From: an uncultured Eubacteriales bacterium
GTDB lineage: Bacteria; Bacillota; Clostridia; Oscillospirales; Oscillospiraceae
Assembly: GCA_900550615.1 (NCBI GenBank)
Contig: URSX01000002.1
Span: 1 to 54,499 of the forward strand
Reading direction: 5' to 3'
Length of the DNA stretch: 54,499 bases
Both the position numbers and the translations under genes were made by a program. Position 1 is the stretch's first letter, and every line of letters begins with the position of its first letter. The notes under the pieces were generated by a model. It saw only the letters and a program-made list of their open reading frames with translations. It ran no database searches and was not told the origin of the DNA. This document shows positions 42,179 to 49,582 of this stretch, piece after piece.

Positions 42179-43774
42179 ATGGATATTTCGTATGTGAGAT
42201 TATCAAAAGAAGACGGCGATGTCGAAGACGGCAGCATAGATGAAAGCTGCAGCATTCAATCGCAGCGTACATGCATCAAACAGTATCTGCGCAGCAACGG
42301 GTTCTCAGTTGATCGTCTTTTGGAAATCGTAGATGACGGCTACAGCGGAACAACGATGAACCGTCCCGGAATGAATCGACTGATAAAGTTGGTCGAATCC
42401 GGGAAAGTGCGGACGATCATCGTGCGTGATCTTTCTCGATTTGCTCGTAACTATTTGGAAGCCGGACATTATCTTGAATTTATTTTTCCGGTTTACAATG
42501 TTCGATTCATATCCATAAACGATCAGTTTGACAGCATGGAGCTGGGAGAATCGACCGGCGGGCTTGAACTGGCAATACGCAACTTGATCAACCAAATGTA
42601 CTCCAAAGACATTTCAAGGAGAATTAAAAGTGCTGTTGATCTGAAAAAGCTGAGCGGTGAGTTTGTTTACGGGACGGCTCCTTACGGCTATAAAAAAGGT
42701 GACGTGCGCAATACGATTGTGATTGACGAGCCGGCTGCGCAGGTAGTCAGACAGATATTTGAATGGGCCGCAGCAGGGATTACCGTAACCAATATCGCGC
42801 AGAGGCTAAATACAGCATCAATACCGACGCCATCCGTTTACCTTGCCGATATTAGGGGGAAATATAAGACTCGCTCCTCATGGAGCTATGAATCGGTTCG
42901 GAATATATTGTTCAATCGCATTTACACTGGGGATACCGTGCCGTTTAAGTCACATGTTGTACGTGTCGGCAGCAATCATGTAAAGCAGGTACCGCCAGAA
43001 CTACAGCAGGTAATCCCCAACACGCATGAGGCGATTATCAGTCGGGAACAGTATTATCGGGCGTTAACCGTCATAAAATCGGTAAAAAAGGGTCGAGGCA
43101 TACGATCAGATAATCCCTTCACTTCATTGCTCATATGCGGCTGCTGCGGAAACCGATTAAGCAAAGGAAAAGAAAAAAACAAGACCTGGCTGTGCTCTAT
43201 GCACCGTTATAATCCCAAGACGGATTGTAAAAGCGTGCGTATAGATAACAATCAACTTGAACAGATTGTTTTACGAGCTATCTCAATGCAGTGCCGCCTA
43301 TTGGATGCGAAGGTACAATCCATCAAAAGAGAGAGTTGCTCCGCAAAATCCAGCGATCAGATCCTTCGGAATGAATGTCAATCTTTATACAGGCAAATAG
43401 ACCGAATCCAAGACGATAAGATGACTCTCTACGAGAGATACGCTTGTGGGAATATTACAAAAGAAGTATATGTCTCGGAAAAGGACACACTGTCCGCAAA
43501 AGAGGAAGAACTAAAAGTACAGTATGGTATGGCTGAGCAGAAGCAGGCATTGCTGAAAGAAAAAATCCGCATGAGTGCCGACCGAATTTCGGCTGCCGAA
43601 AAGGTTACCCCGTATCAGAGCCTAACAAAATTGACACCGGAGCTTGCAAAGGAACTCATCAAAAGGATTATTGTTCGACCGGACAAAAGCATTCGCATTG
43701 AATGGAATTTCTCGGACGAACTTTCCGGATTGGTAGAATTCCCCGAAATCTGTTTTGAAAAGCAAGCCATATAA
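42179..43774 (+). CDS. Large serine recombinase 3
   Basis: This 531-aa recombinase has nucleophile S9 in SYVRLSKEDGD, VRDLSRFARNYLEAG, a Recombinase domain with PYGYKKGD, a zinc ribbon (CGCCG with a later Cys pair), and a coiled-coil region (about 410-490). The ATG at 42179 lies 4 nt after the recombinase 2 stop; a TTG at 42167 is an alternative start. It is the gene nearest the element's right end, stopping 42 nt before the TG core. Genes next to att sites often encode the integrase itself, so it is the first candidate. Confidence 0.94.
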   Translation: MDISYVRLSKEDGDVEDGSIDESCSIQSQRTCIKQYLRSNGFSVDRLLEIVDDGYSGTTMNRPGMNRLIKLVESGKVRTIIVRDLSRFARNYLEAGHYLEFIFPVYNVRFISINDQFDSMELGESTGGLELAIRNLINQMYSKDISRRIKSAVDLKKLSGEFVYGTAPYGYKKGDVRNTIVIDEPAAQVVRQIFEWAAAGITVTNIAQRLNTASIPTPSVYLADIRGKYKTRSSWSYESVRNILFNRIYTGDTVPFKSHVVRVGSNHVKQVPPELQQVIPNTHEAIISREQYYRALTVIKSVKKGRGIRSDNPFTSLLICGCCGNRLSKGKEKNKTWLCSMHRYNPKTDCKSVRIDNNQLEQIVLRAISMQCRLLDAKVQSIKRESCSAKSSDQILRNECQSLYRQIDRIQDDKMTLYERYACGNITKEVYVSEKDTLSAKEEELKVQYGMAEQKQALLKEKIRMSADRISAAEKVTPYQSLTKLTPELAKELIKRIIVRPDKSIRIEWNFSDELSGLVEFPEICFEKQAI

Positions 43775-43790
43775 AAAATATTTCAAAAAA

Positions 43791-43818
43791 TTGTTGTCCC
43801 TATCTTGACACAACCATG
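43791..43818. other. attR junction of the spoIVB element
   Basis: The element arm 43791-43816 carries TGTTGTCCC at 43792-43800 and meets spoIVB at ATG (43816-43818). The distance from this arm to TG (17 nt) equals that at the left end, so the two arms are symmetric about the core. Confidence 0.8.
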
Positions 43819-43938
43819 AGCGGCAGTCCCATCCTGCAAAACGGTAAGCTGGTGGGCGCTGTGACCCATGTGATGATCAATGATCCCGCCCAGGGCTACG
43901 GCATTTTTGCCGAGAATATGCTGGTGCGGGCCGGATAA
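43819..43938 (+). pseudogene. spoIVB: SpoIVB peptidase, 3' part
   Basis: These 39 codons plus TAA read SGSPILQNGKLVGAVTHVM, then INDPAQGYGIFAENMLVRAG, the conserved end of SpoIVB with the serine of GMSGSP as the very first codon. It has no promoter or ribosome site of its own. The frame matches the 5' part at 24025-24930 exactly if the element is removed, giving a 341-aa enzyme. The host base composition resumes here. Confidence 0.92.
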
Positions 43939-43952
43939 GAGGGGGAGAGTCT

Positions 43953-44165
43953 ATGCGATCGATCTTGATACGGGACACCACCAGGCAGGAGCGCGAGCAG
44001 ATCGTCCGGCAGGGTTTAGCCGCCTGTGGCGGCAGCTGTGAGGGCTGCAATGGCTGTGACAATCTGGGCGGCGGTCGGGTGGATGCCATCTATCAGCCGT
44101 ATATCGACGGGGAAAAGGAATTGGCCCAGATCAACGCCGAGTACCGGCGGGGACTGGTGCGGTAA
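43953..44165 (+). CDS. Small Cys-rich protein downstream of spoIVB
   Basis: This 70-aa soluble protein has a central CGGSCEGCNGC stretch (four cysteines within about 12 residues, about 25-36) plus a further glycine-rich turn, which could bind a metal or Fe-S centre. GAGGGGGAGAG precedes the ATG. It starts 14 nt after the spoIVB stop, so in the element-free state it would be co-transcribed with spoIVB; the element separates it from that promoter. I do not recognise the family. Confidence 0.65.
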   Translation: MRSILIRDTTRQEREQIVRQGLAACGGSCEGCNGCDNLGGGRVDAIYQPYIDGEKELAQINAEYRRGLVR

Positions 44166-44178
44166 AACAGGGAAGAGG

Positions 44179-44206
44179 AGCCCCCGGTGACGGGGGCTTT
44201 TCTTCG
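44179..44206 (+). terminator. Terminator after the Cys-rich gene
   Basis: AGCCCCC (44179-44185) pairs with GGGGGCT (44192-44198), followed by TTTTCTT. It separates the spoIVB transcript from the next promoter. Confidence 0.75.
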
Positions 44207-44235
44207 TTGACAGAAATGACACCGTAGGGTACAAT
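44207..44235 (+). promoter_or_regulatory. Promoter of the cyclic-nucleotide-domain gene
   Basis: TTGACA (44207-44212) and TACAAT (44230-44235) are spaced by 17 nt, one of the best sigma-A matches in the window. Transcription would start near 44242, inside the palindrome that follows. Confidence 0.8.
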
Positions 44236-44239
44236 GATA

Positions 44240-44276
44240 CCATCGCTTGACAAGGGCAGCCCTTGTCAAGCGATGG
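44240..44276 (+). promoter_or_regulatory. 17-bp perfect hairpin at the transcript start
   Basis: The arm 44240-44256 (CCATCGCTTGACAAGGG) is exactly complementary to 44260-44276, with a 3-nt loop and no T run. Its place right at the predicted +1 fits a repressor operator or a 5'-protecting stem in the mRNA. Confidence 0.6.
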
Positions 44277-44302
44277 CAAAAAACCGTGAAGGAGCAAAAC
44301 CG

Positions 44303-44794
44303 ATGATACAGGGTGAGGAAAGAAAGTATAAAAAGGGACAGATCATCCTCAAGGAGAAGAGCTTTGAGCTGGCCATTTATGATGTAATGCTGGGCCGTGT
44401 GGGCGTGTATATGAACTACGGCACGCCGGAGGAGCGCCTGGTGGTGGAGATCGAGGCCGGTGACTTCCTCAATGTCATCAGCTTTCTGGAGACCCGGCCC
44501 CGCAACACCACGGCGGTGGCCCTGGAGAAAACGGTGGTCAAGGTCATTACCCATGACAATTTCAGCACGTTTTTCCAGGAGAACCCGGCCAAGATCATGA
44601 GCCTGCTGGAGCATATGTCTGCCCGGATGCGGGCACTGCAGTTGGCCTACATCCGGGCCTGCCATGCTCTGGAGAAGTATGCCGATACCGACAAGATCAA
44701 GCAGGACAACGGCGACTGGTACGCCGAGCATAGCCATACATACCAGTTCTGGGCGAACATGTTCTTCGGCAGCCAGGAGCACCACAAGAACTGA
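44303..44794 (+). CDS. Cyclic-nucleotide-binding-domain protein without a DNA-binding domain
   Basis: This 163-aa protein begins like a Crp/Fnr regulator: a cupin-like cNMP-binding fold (about 5-115) with KKGQIILKEKSFELAIYDVM, followed by the long dimer helix (about 120-140). The usual helix-turn-helix is absent; the tail (SHTYQFWANMFFGSQEHHKN) has no such pattern. It may be a ligand-binding or interaction protein rather than a transcription factor. The ATG at 44303 follows AAGGAGC. The purine nucleoside phosphorylase gene follows by 27 nt. Confidence 0.75.
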   Translation: MIQGEERKYKKGQIILKEKSFELAIYDVMLGRVGVYMNYGTPEERLVVEIEAGDFLNVISFLETRPRNTTAVALEKTVVKVITHDNFSTFFQENPAKIMSLLEHMSARMRALQLAYIRACHALEKYADTDKIKQDNGDWYAEHSHTYQFWANMFFGSQEHHKN

Positions 44795-44821
44795 AGCGCC
44801 GGCGGGGAAAGGAGCACGGTT

Positions 44822-45643
44822 ATGGACGGATTTTACGAGATGGTGCAGCAGTCCGCGGCATATATTCTGGAGCGCAGCGGCCTGCGGCCTGAGTGCGGCG
44901 TGATCCTGGGCAGCGGTCTGGGAAGCCTTGTGGAGCAGATGACGGAGCAAACGGTCATCCCCTACGCGGATATCCCGCATTTTCCCCGCTCCACGGTGGC
45001 CGGCCATGCCGGAAATCTGGTGCTGGGCAGCCTGGCGGGGAGGCCGGTGGCGGCGCTGCAGGGGCGCTTTCACTACTATGAGGGCTTTTCCATGCGGGAG
45101 GTGGCGTATCCTGTGTATGTGCTGCGGAGGCTGGGCGTCAGGACCCTCATCGTGACCAATGCCTGCGGGGGCATCAACCTTAGCCTCCGGCCCGGGGATC
45201 TGATGCTCCTGACGGACTATATCAATCTGCTGGGGGATAACCCCCTGATAGGGGCCAACGACGAGCGGTTCGGCGTACGCTTCCCGGATATGACGGAGGC
45301 ATATGCTCCGGCTCTGCGGGAGTTGGCCAGGTCTGCGGCGGAGCAGTTGAATATTCCGTGCAAGGAGGGGGTTTACGCCCTTTTCTCCGGCCCCTGCTAT
45401 GAGACGGCGGCAGAGATCCGGGCTTATCGCGCCCTGGGGGCGGATGCCGTGGGTATGTCCACCGTTCCGGAGACCATCGCTGCCAACTATCTGGGCATGC
45501 AGGTGCTGGGAATTGCCTGCATTACCAATATGGCTACGGGCATCGCCCGGGAAAAGCACACCCACGAGGAGGTGCTGGCTGTTGCTGACCGCAGCAGTGA
45601 GCAGCTGTGCCGCCTGGTGCGCGGGGTCATAGAAAGGCTGTGA
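44822..45643 (+). CDS. Purine nucleoside phosphorylase
   Basis: This 273-aa trimeric-type PNP cleaves purine nucleosides with phosphate for salvage. GSGLG (30-34) binds phosphate; GRFHYYEG, TNACGGIN, SGPCYETAAEIRA and the purine-site GMSTVPE are all present. AAAGGAGCAC precedes the ATG. A terminator-like hairpin follows. hpt lies just beyond on the other strand, so two purine salvage genes converge here. Confidence 0.95.
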   Translation: MDGFYEMVQQSAAYILERSGLRPECGVILGSGLGSLVEQMTEQTVIPYADIPHFPRSTVAGHAGNLVLGSLAGRPVAALQGRFHYYEGFSMREVAYPVYVLRRLGVRTLIVTNACGGINLSLRPGDLMLLTDYINLLGDNPLIGANDERFGVRFPDMTEAYAPALRELARSAAEQLNIPCKEGVYALFSGPCYETAAEIRAYRALGADAVGMSTVPETIAANYLGMQVLGIACITNMATGIAREKHTHEEVLAVADRSSEQLCRLVRGVIERL

Positions 45644-45650
45644 GCTTCAA

Positions 45651-45677
45651 AAATAGCCGCCCACCGGGCGGCTATTT
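45651..45677 (+). terminator. Terminator after the PNP gene
   Basis: AAATAGCCGCCC (45651-45662) pairs perfectly with GGGCGGCTATTT (45666-45677), a 12-bp stem with a 3-nt loop and T/A flanks that allow function on either strand. Confidence 0.75.
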
Positions 45678-45680
45678 CAG

Positions 45681-45834
45681 CGTGTCGAAAAAGTCTTTTC
45701 GCCCCGCTGCCTAAGTTTTCGAAACTTTGAAAAGTTTCAAAAACTACTGATTTCAATGGTGAGGGACACCCTTCTTGGGTTTCCCTCACACACCCTTCCT
45801 TACCGTTATCGCAAATATACCACTTTATCGACAG
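45681..45834 (-). repeat. 155-bp dispersed repeat, copy B
   Basis: This is a near-identical copy of 23754-23909 in the opposite orientation, from CGTGTCGAAAAAGTC to TTATCGACAG. It lies between the convergent PNP and hpt genes. A further perfect hairpin (AGGAGGCGG 45839-45847 with CCGCCTCCT 45851-45859) follows it on the hpt side. Confidence 0.75.
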
Positions 45835-45871
45835 CCTCAGGAGGCGGTTTCCGCCTCCTATCCTAAGAAAA

Positions 45872-46426
45872 TCACTTGCTGTAGACCTCGGGCTTCAGCA
45901 CGCCGATGTAGGGCATGTTGCGGTACTGCTGGCAGTAGTCCAGGCCGAAGCCCACCACGAATTCATCCGGCACCTCAAAGCCCGCCAGGTCGGGGGTGAT
46001 GGGCTTTTCCCGGCGGGAGGGCTTATCCAGCAGGGTCACGAGGGTGATGGAGCTTGCGCCCTTGGCCTTCAGATACCCCTCCAGGAAATACAGGGTGTTG
46101 CCGGAGTCCAGAATGTCCTCCACCACGATGATGTCGCGGCCGGTGATGTCTCGCTGCAGATCCCGGGTGATCTCCACCACGCCGGAGCTCTTGGTGGCGT
46201 TTTTGTAGGAGGAGACGCTGATGAACTCCACCTCACTCTTGAGCTGGGTGGCCCGCACCAGGTCCGCCATGAATACGAAGCAGCCGTTGAGCACGCCCAC
46301 GAACATGGGGTTCCGATCCTTAAACCGGTCAAAGAGCTGGTCGCCCATCTCCTGAATGCGCGCGCGGATCTGCTCCTCGGACAGCAGCACCTTTAAAATG
46401 TCCTGATTCAAGTTGCTTTTAGCCAT
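45872..46426 (-). CDS. hpt: Hypoxanthine phosphoribosyltransferase
   Basis: This 184-aa enzyme converts hypoxanthine or guanine and PRPP to the nucleotide. The PRPP loop VVEDILDSGNTL, the N-terminal VGVLNGCFVFMADL and the C-terminal VGFGLDYCQQYRNMPYIG are diagnostic. The ATG at 46426 is used, with GCAGGAGG just upstream inside the tilS end; the two genes overlap by 8 nt. The order tilS-hpt is widespread in Firmicutes. Confidence 0.96.
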   Translation of the reverse strand: MAKSNLNQDILKVLLSEEQIRARIQEMGDQLFDRFKDRNPMFVGVLNGCFVFMADLVRATQLKSEVEFISVSSYKNATKSSGVVEITRDLQRDITGRDIIVVEDILDSGNTLYFLEGYLKAKGASSITLVTLLDKPSRREKPITPDLAGFEVPDEFVVGFGLDYCQQYRNMPYIGVLKPEVYSK

Positions 46427-47765
46427 TGCTATATCCTCCTGCAATTTCTCTTTTGATCTGAATTGTTATCATCTCGCCGCCGGTCTCCCGGGGCAGAAAT
46501 TCCTCGTCTGCACCCATCGGCCACATGGCCGCCAGCTTCCCGCCGACATAAAAGGCCGGCAGCCGGTCCCGCTCCTCGGGGGCAATGCCCCGGTCGCTGC
46601 ACAGGCGCTTGACGCTGCGCCGGCCCCGGCTTCCCGCCAGGTGCAGCCCGTCCCCGGGCCTGCACGGGCCCACGGTGAGCCCGCCGGGTATCTTATCTGC
46701 GTCCAGCACCAGCGCGCTCTCCGCCGCCGGACGCTTTGATTTTTCTAATATAATGGTGTATCCGCCCCACCGGGTCACGCCCGGCAAGAGGGCCGCGCCC
46801 TCCGGAGCTTTCTCCTCTATCTGCAGGGAAAAGGTCTCACCCCGGTACACAGCCACCACGCCGCCGGGCAGATACAGAAGCCCTCCCGGCCCGTGGAGCA
46901 GCCGCTCCATGGCCTCGTAGTGTACCGCGCCGTAGTCCTTTCGCCCCACGGGCATGCGCTCCGTCAGCATCCGCATTGCCCGCAGCCGCAGGGCGTAGGG
47001 GAGCTTCAACAGCGCCTGTCGCTCCATCTCCGTGCCCGTATCGGGCAGCAGCGCGCCCACCTGCTCCTGCCAGCACTCCTCCTCTCGCCGGAGGATCCGC
47101 GCCGTGCGGCAGATGCTCTCCTCCGCGCCGGGATAGAGCTCCCGCAGAAGCGGCATGATGGTCAGCCGCAGACGGTTGCGGGTCATGGTGGTGTCCCGGT
47201 TTGTCTCGTCGTCTATGTGGGAGATGTTGTTTTCCGCCAGGTATGCCTCGATCTCCTGCCGGGATGTCTCCAGCAGCGGGCGGATGATGTTTCCCCGCAC
47301 CGGCGGGATGCCCGCCAGCCCCTCCGCTCCTGCGCCCCGCAGGAGGTTCAGCAGCACCGTTTCCGCCTGGTCGGCGGCGTGGTGGGCTGTGGCGATGCGG
47401 TCTGAGCCGGTGAGCTTTGCCGCCCGGGCAAAGGTCTCGTAGCGCAGGGTGCGCCCGGCCTCCTCAATGCTCACGCCCCATTCCTCCGCCTTCCGGGGCA
47501 CGCTGACGCGCTCCGTCACGCAGGGGATCCGCCGCTCCCGGCAGAAATTCTGCACGAAGAATACGTCCCGCTGGGCGGTGTCCCGCTGGCCGTGGTCCAT
47601 GTGCACGGCGGCCACGGTGAAATTCTCCCGCTGTCCCAGCTGCCACAGGTAGTGCAGCAGGCACATGGAGTCCCGTCCGCCGCTGACGGCGCACAGGATC
47701 CGTCCCCCCGCCGGGGGCAGCATATGGTGCTGCGTCATAAACGGCATCAGATCCATAGCCGTCAC
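46419..47765 (-). CDS. tilS: tRNA(Ile)-lysidine synthetase
   Basis: This 448-aa enzyme attaches lysine to C34 of tRNA-Ile(CAU), allowing AUA decoding. The ATP-pyrophosphatase motif SGGRDS lies at residues 28-33, followed by HMDHGQR. GLAGIPPVRGNIIRPLL is the usual N-domain signature, and a C-terminal domain extends to the end with GDGLHLAGSRGRRSVKRL. It overlaps dnaB by 4 nt and hpt by 8 nt, so translation is coupled along the operon. Confidence 0.95.
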   Translation of the reverse strand: MTAMDLMPFMTQHHMLPPAGGRILCAVSGGRDSMCLLHYLWQLGQRENFTVAAVHMDHGQRDTAQRDVFFVQNFCRERRIPCVTERVSVPRKAEEWGVSIEEAGRTLRYETFARAAKLTGSDRIATAHHAADQAETVLLNLLRGAGAEGLAGIPPVRGNIIRPLLETSRQEIEAYLAENNISHIDDETNRDTTMTRNRLRLTIMPLLRELYPGAEESICRTARILRREEECWQEQVGALLPDTGTEMERQALLKLPYALRLRAMRMLTERMPVGRKDYGAVHYEAMERLLHGPGGLLYLPGGVVAVYRGETFSLQIEEKAPEGAALLPGVTRWGGYTIILEKSKRPAAESALVLDADKIPGGLTVGPCRPGDGLHLAGSRGRRSVKRLCSDRGIAPEERDRLPAFYVGGKLAAMWPMGADEEFLPRETGGEMITIQIKREIAGGYSNG

Positions 47766-49099
47766 TGCTCCTCGTAGCGGTTTTCCAGCGTGCTGAAGGC
47801 GGTGTAATCCGGCATCCAGCGCAGCTCTACCTTGCCGGTCTCACCGTGGCGGTTTTTAGCCACGATGCACTCGGCAATGTTCCTCTTTTCAGAGTCTTCA
47901 TTATAATAGTCGTCCCTGTACAGGAACATGACGATGTCCGCGTCCTGCTCAATGGCGCCGGACTCGCGCAGATCCGACAGCATAGGGCGCTTATCCTCCC
48001 GCTTTTCGTTGGCACGGGACAGCTGCGACAGGCACAGCACCGGCACCTGCAGCTCCTTGGCCATGATCTTCAGCATCCGGGAGATGTCCGCCACCGCCTG
48101 CTGGCGGTTTTCGCCGCTGTAGCCCTTGCCCCCGGCGGAGGTCATTAGCTGCAGATAATCGATGACCACCAGGCCCAGATTGTCCAGTCGGCGGCACTTG
48201 GAGTTCATGTCCGCCACGGTGAGCAGGGGGTTGTCGTCGATGCGGATATCGGTCTTGCTCAGAGCCGACGCCGCCAGGGCGATCTTCTCCCAGTCGCTCT
48301 CCCGGAGGTTGCCGGTGGAAAGGCGGGTGTTCTCAATGAGTCCCTCGTTGGCCAGAAGCCTTGTCACCAGCTGCTCCTTGGACATTTCCAGGGAGAAGAT
48401 GGCCACGGTCTTGCCGGAGGACTTGGCCGCCGACAGGGCCACGTTCAGCGCCATACTGGTCTTGCCCATGCCGGGCCGGGCCGCCAGAAGCAGCAGATCC
48501 GACTTATTCAGGCCGTTGATCTTCCGGTCCACGGCGGATAGACCCGTGGAAAGACCCGGCGGCTCCGTGCCGCCCATGAGTCGGCCCAGCTGCTCCATCA
48601 CGTCCTTCAGCACGGCACCTACAGGTGTCATCTCCTGGCTGCCCCGGCCCTGGCGGATGGCATAGATCTTCTGCTCCGCCGCCGTCAGCAGGTCCCCGGC
48701 GCTGCCCACACCCTCCTGCACCATGCCCGCGATGTCCCCCGCCGCCTTGGCCATGGCCCGCAGCAGGGCCTTGTCCCGGATGATGTCGGCATACTCCATC
48801 ACGTTGGCGGAGGTGGGGGTTACCTCCATCAGCTGCAGCAGGTAGGCCCGGGTCTCCTCCCGGTATACGCCCGCCTTCTCCATCTCCCGGGCCACGGTCA
48901 CGCCGTCAATGGGCTGCGAGTAGATGAACATGGAGTAGATCGTCTCGAAGATCTCCCGGTTCTGCTGCAGATAAAAGTCCTGGGGCTGCAGCTTGCCCAT
49001 CACGTCCTTGACGCAGTCGGCATCAATGAGCATGGAGCCCAGCACCGCCTGCTCCGCCTCCGGGGAGTGGGGCATGGCGCGGCCCAGCAGTTCATCCAT
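47762..49099 (-). CDS. dnaB: Replicative DNA helicase
   Basis: This 445-aa hexameric helicase has the N-terminal domain (PHSPEAEQAVLGSML) and the RecA-like ATPase with Walker A RPGMGKTS (208-215). VVIDYLQLM is the Walker B strand, and SQLSRANEKREDKRPMLSDLR also matches. It unwinds DNA at the replication fork. No intein is present at the usual sites. rplI lies immediately upstream, as in many Firmicutes. Confidence 0.97.
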   Translation of the reverse strand: MDELLGRAMPHSPEAEQAVLGSMLIDADCVKDVMGKLQPQDFYLQQNREIFETIYSMFIYSQPIDGVTVAREMEKAGVYREETRAYLLQLMEVTPTSANVMEYADIIRDKALLRAMAKAAGDIAGMVQEGVGSAGDLLTAAEQKIYAIRQGRGSQEMTPVGAVLKDVMEQLGRLMGGTEPPGLSTGLSAVDRKINGLNKSDLLLLAARPGMGKTSMALNVALSAAKSSGKTVAIFSLEMSKEQLVTRLLANEGLIENTRLSTGNLRESDWEKIALAASALSKTDIRIDDNPLLTVADMNSKCRRLDNLGLVVIDYLQLMTSAGGKGYSGENRQQAVADISRMLKIMAKELQVPVLCLSQLSRANEKREDKRPMLSDLRESGAIEQDADIVMFLYRDDYYNEDSEKRNIAECIVAKNRHGETGKVELRWMPDYTAFSTLENRYEEQ

Positions 49100-49132
49100 G
49101 TGGGAAACCTCCTTTCCGAACGGTTTTCTTGC

Positions 49133-49582
49133 TTACTTTTCCTCCGTGACGATGACATACACCGTCCCGCTGATCTCAAAGCCCAGCTTGGCCTTGACCT
49201 GGTAGCTGCCGAAGCTCTTAATGGGCTCGTCCAGCACCAGCTTCTTGCTGTCGATCTCCAGGCCGTGCTGCTCCTTCAGCGCGGCGGCGATCTCCCGGCC
49301 GGTCACGGCGCCGAAGAGCTTGCCGCCCTCGCCACCCTTGGATGCAACCTTCACCTGCAGGCCCTTGAGCTTCTCGGCGATCTCCGTGGCGGCCGCCTTG
49401 GCCTCGGCGTCCGCCTTGGCCTTGGCCTTTTCCTGCAGACGCATGGTGTTCATAGCGTCTGCCGTGGCCAGCACCGCCAGCCCCTTGGGCAGGAGAAAGT
49501 TCCGGGCATAGCCCTCGGCCACCTCGATCATCTGGCCCTTTTTGCCCTTGCCCCGCACGTCTGCTTTCAAAATCACTTTCAT
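49133..49582 (-). CDS. rplI: 50S ribosomal protein L9
   Basis: This 149-aa protein has the N-domain KVILKADVRGKGKKGQMIEV with GYARNFLLPKGLA, the long connecting helix (about 40-75), and the C-domain with GKLFGAVTGREIAAALKE. It binds 23S rRNA near L1. Its ATG overlaps the gdpP stop (ATGA), a coupled pair. Confidence 0.98.
   Translation of the reverse strand: MKVILKADVRGKGKKGQMIEVAEGYARNFLLPKGLAVLATADAMNTMRLQEKAKAKADAEAKAAATEIAEKLKGLQVKVASKGGEGGKLFGAVTGREIAAALKEQHGLEIDSKKLVLDEPIKSFGSYQVKAKLGFEISGTVYVIVTEEK

Larger units (their letters stand above)
24931..43818 (+). mobile_element. 18.9-kb serine-recombinase element inserted in spoIVB
   Basis: The element is 18,888 bp from core to core. It is bounded by spoIVB halves that rejoin in frame and is visibly more AT-rich than the flanks. 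It carries three tandem large serine recombinases at its right end. Joining its ends gives a 54-bp imperfect palindrome (19 of 26 arm positions matched) centred on TG. No relaxase, type IV secretion, phage structural or replication gene is visible, so it is not an obvious conjugative element or prophage. Cargo includes a TetR/epimerase pair, a redox module with two two-component systems, and an MBOAT/DHHW set. Skin-type elements that split sporulation genes and leave in the sporangium are the closest known concept. Confidence 0.85.

Noticed and set aside
24931..43818. Integrative conjugative element or prophage
   Set aside because: No relaxase, coupling protein, secretion ATPase, replication initiator, capsid, tail or lysis gene is visible in the 18.9 kb, so the plain term serine-recombinase element is used.
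24025..43938. Frameshift or assembly error as the cause of the broken spoIVB
   Set aside because: Both halves end at matching points, the frame rejoins exactly, and the intervening DNA carries recombinases and symmetric att arms, which an error would not produce.
43953..44165. Reading the Cys-rich protein as a ferredoxin
   Set aside because: The cysteine spacing does not match a 2Fe-2S or 4Fe-4S ferredoxin pattern.
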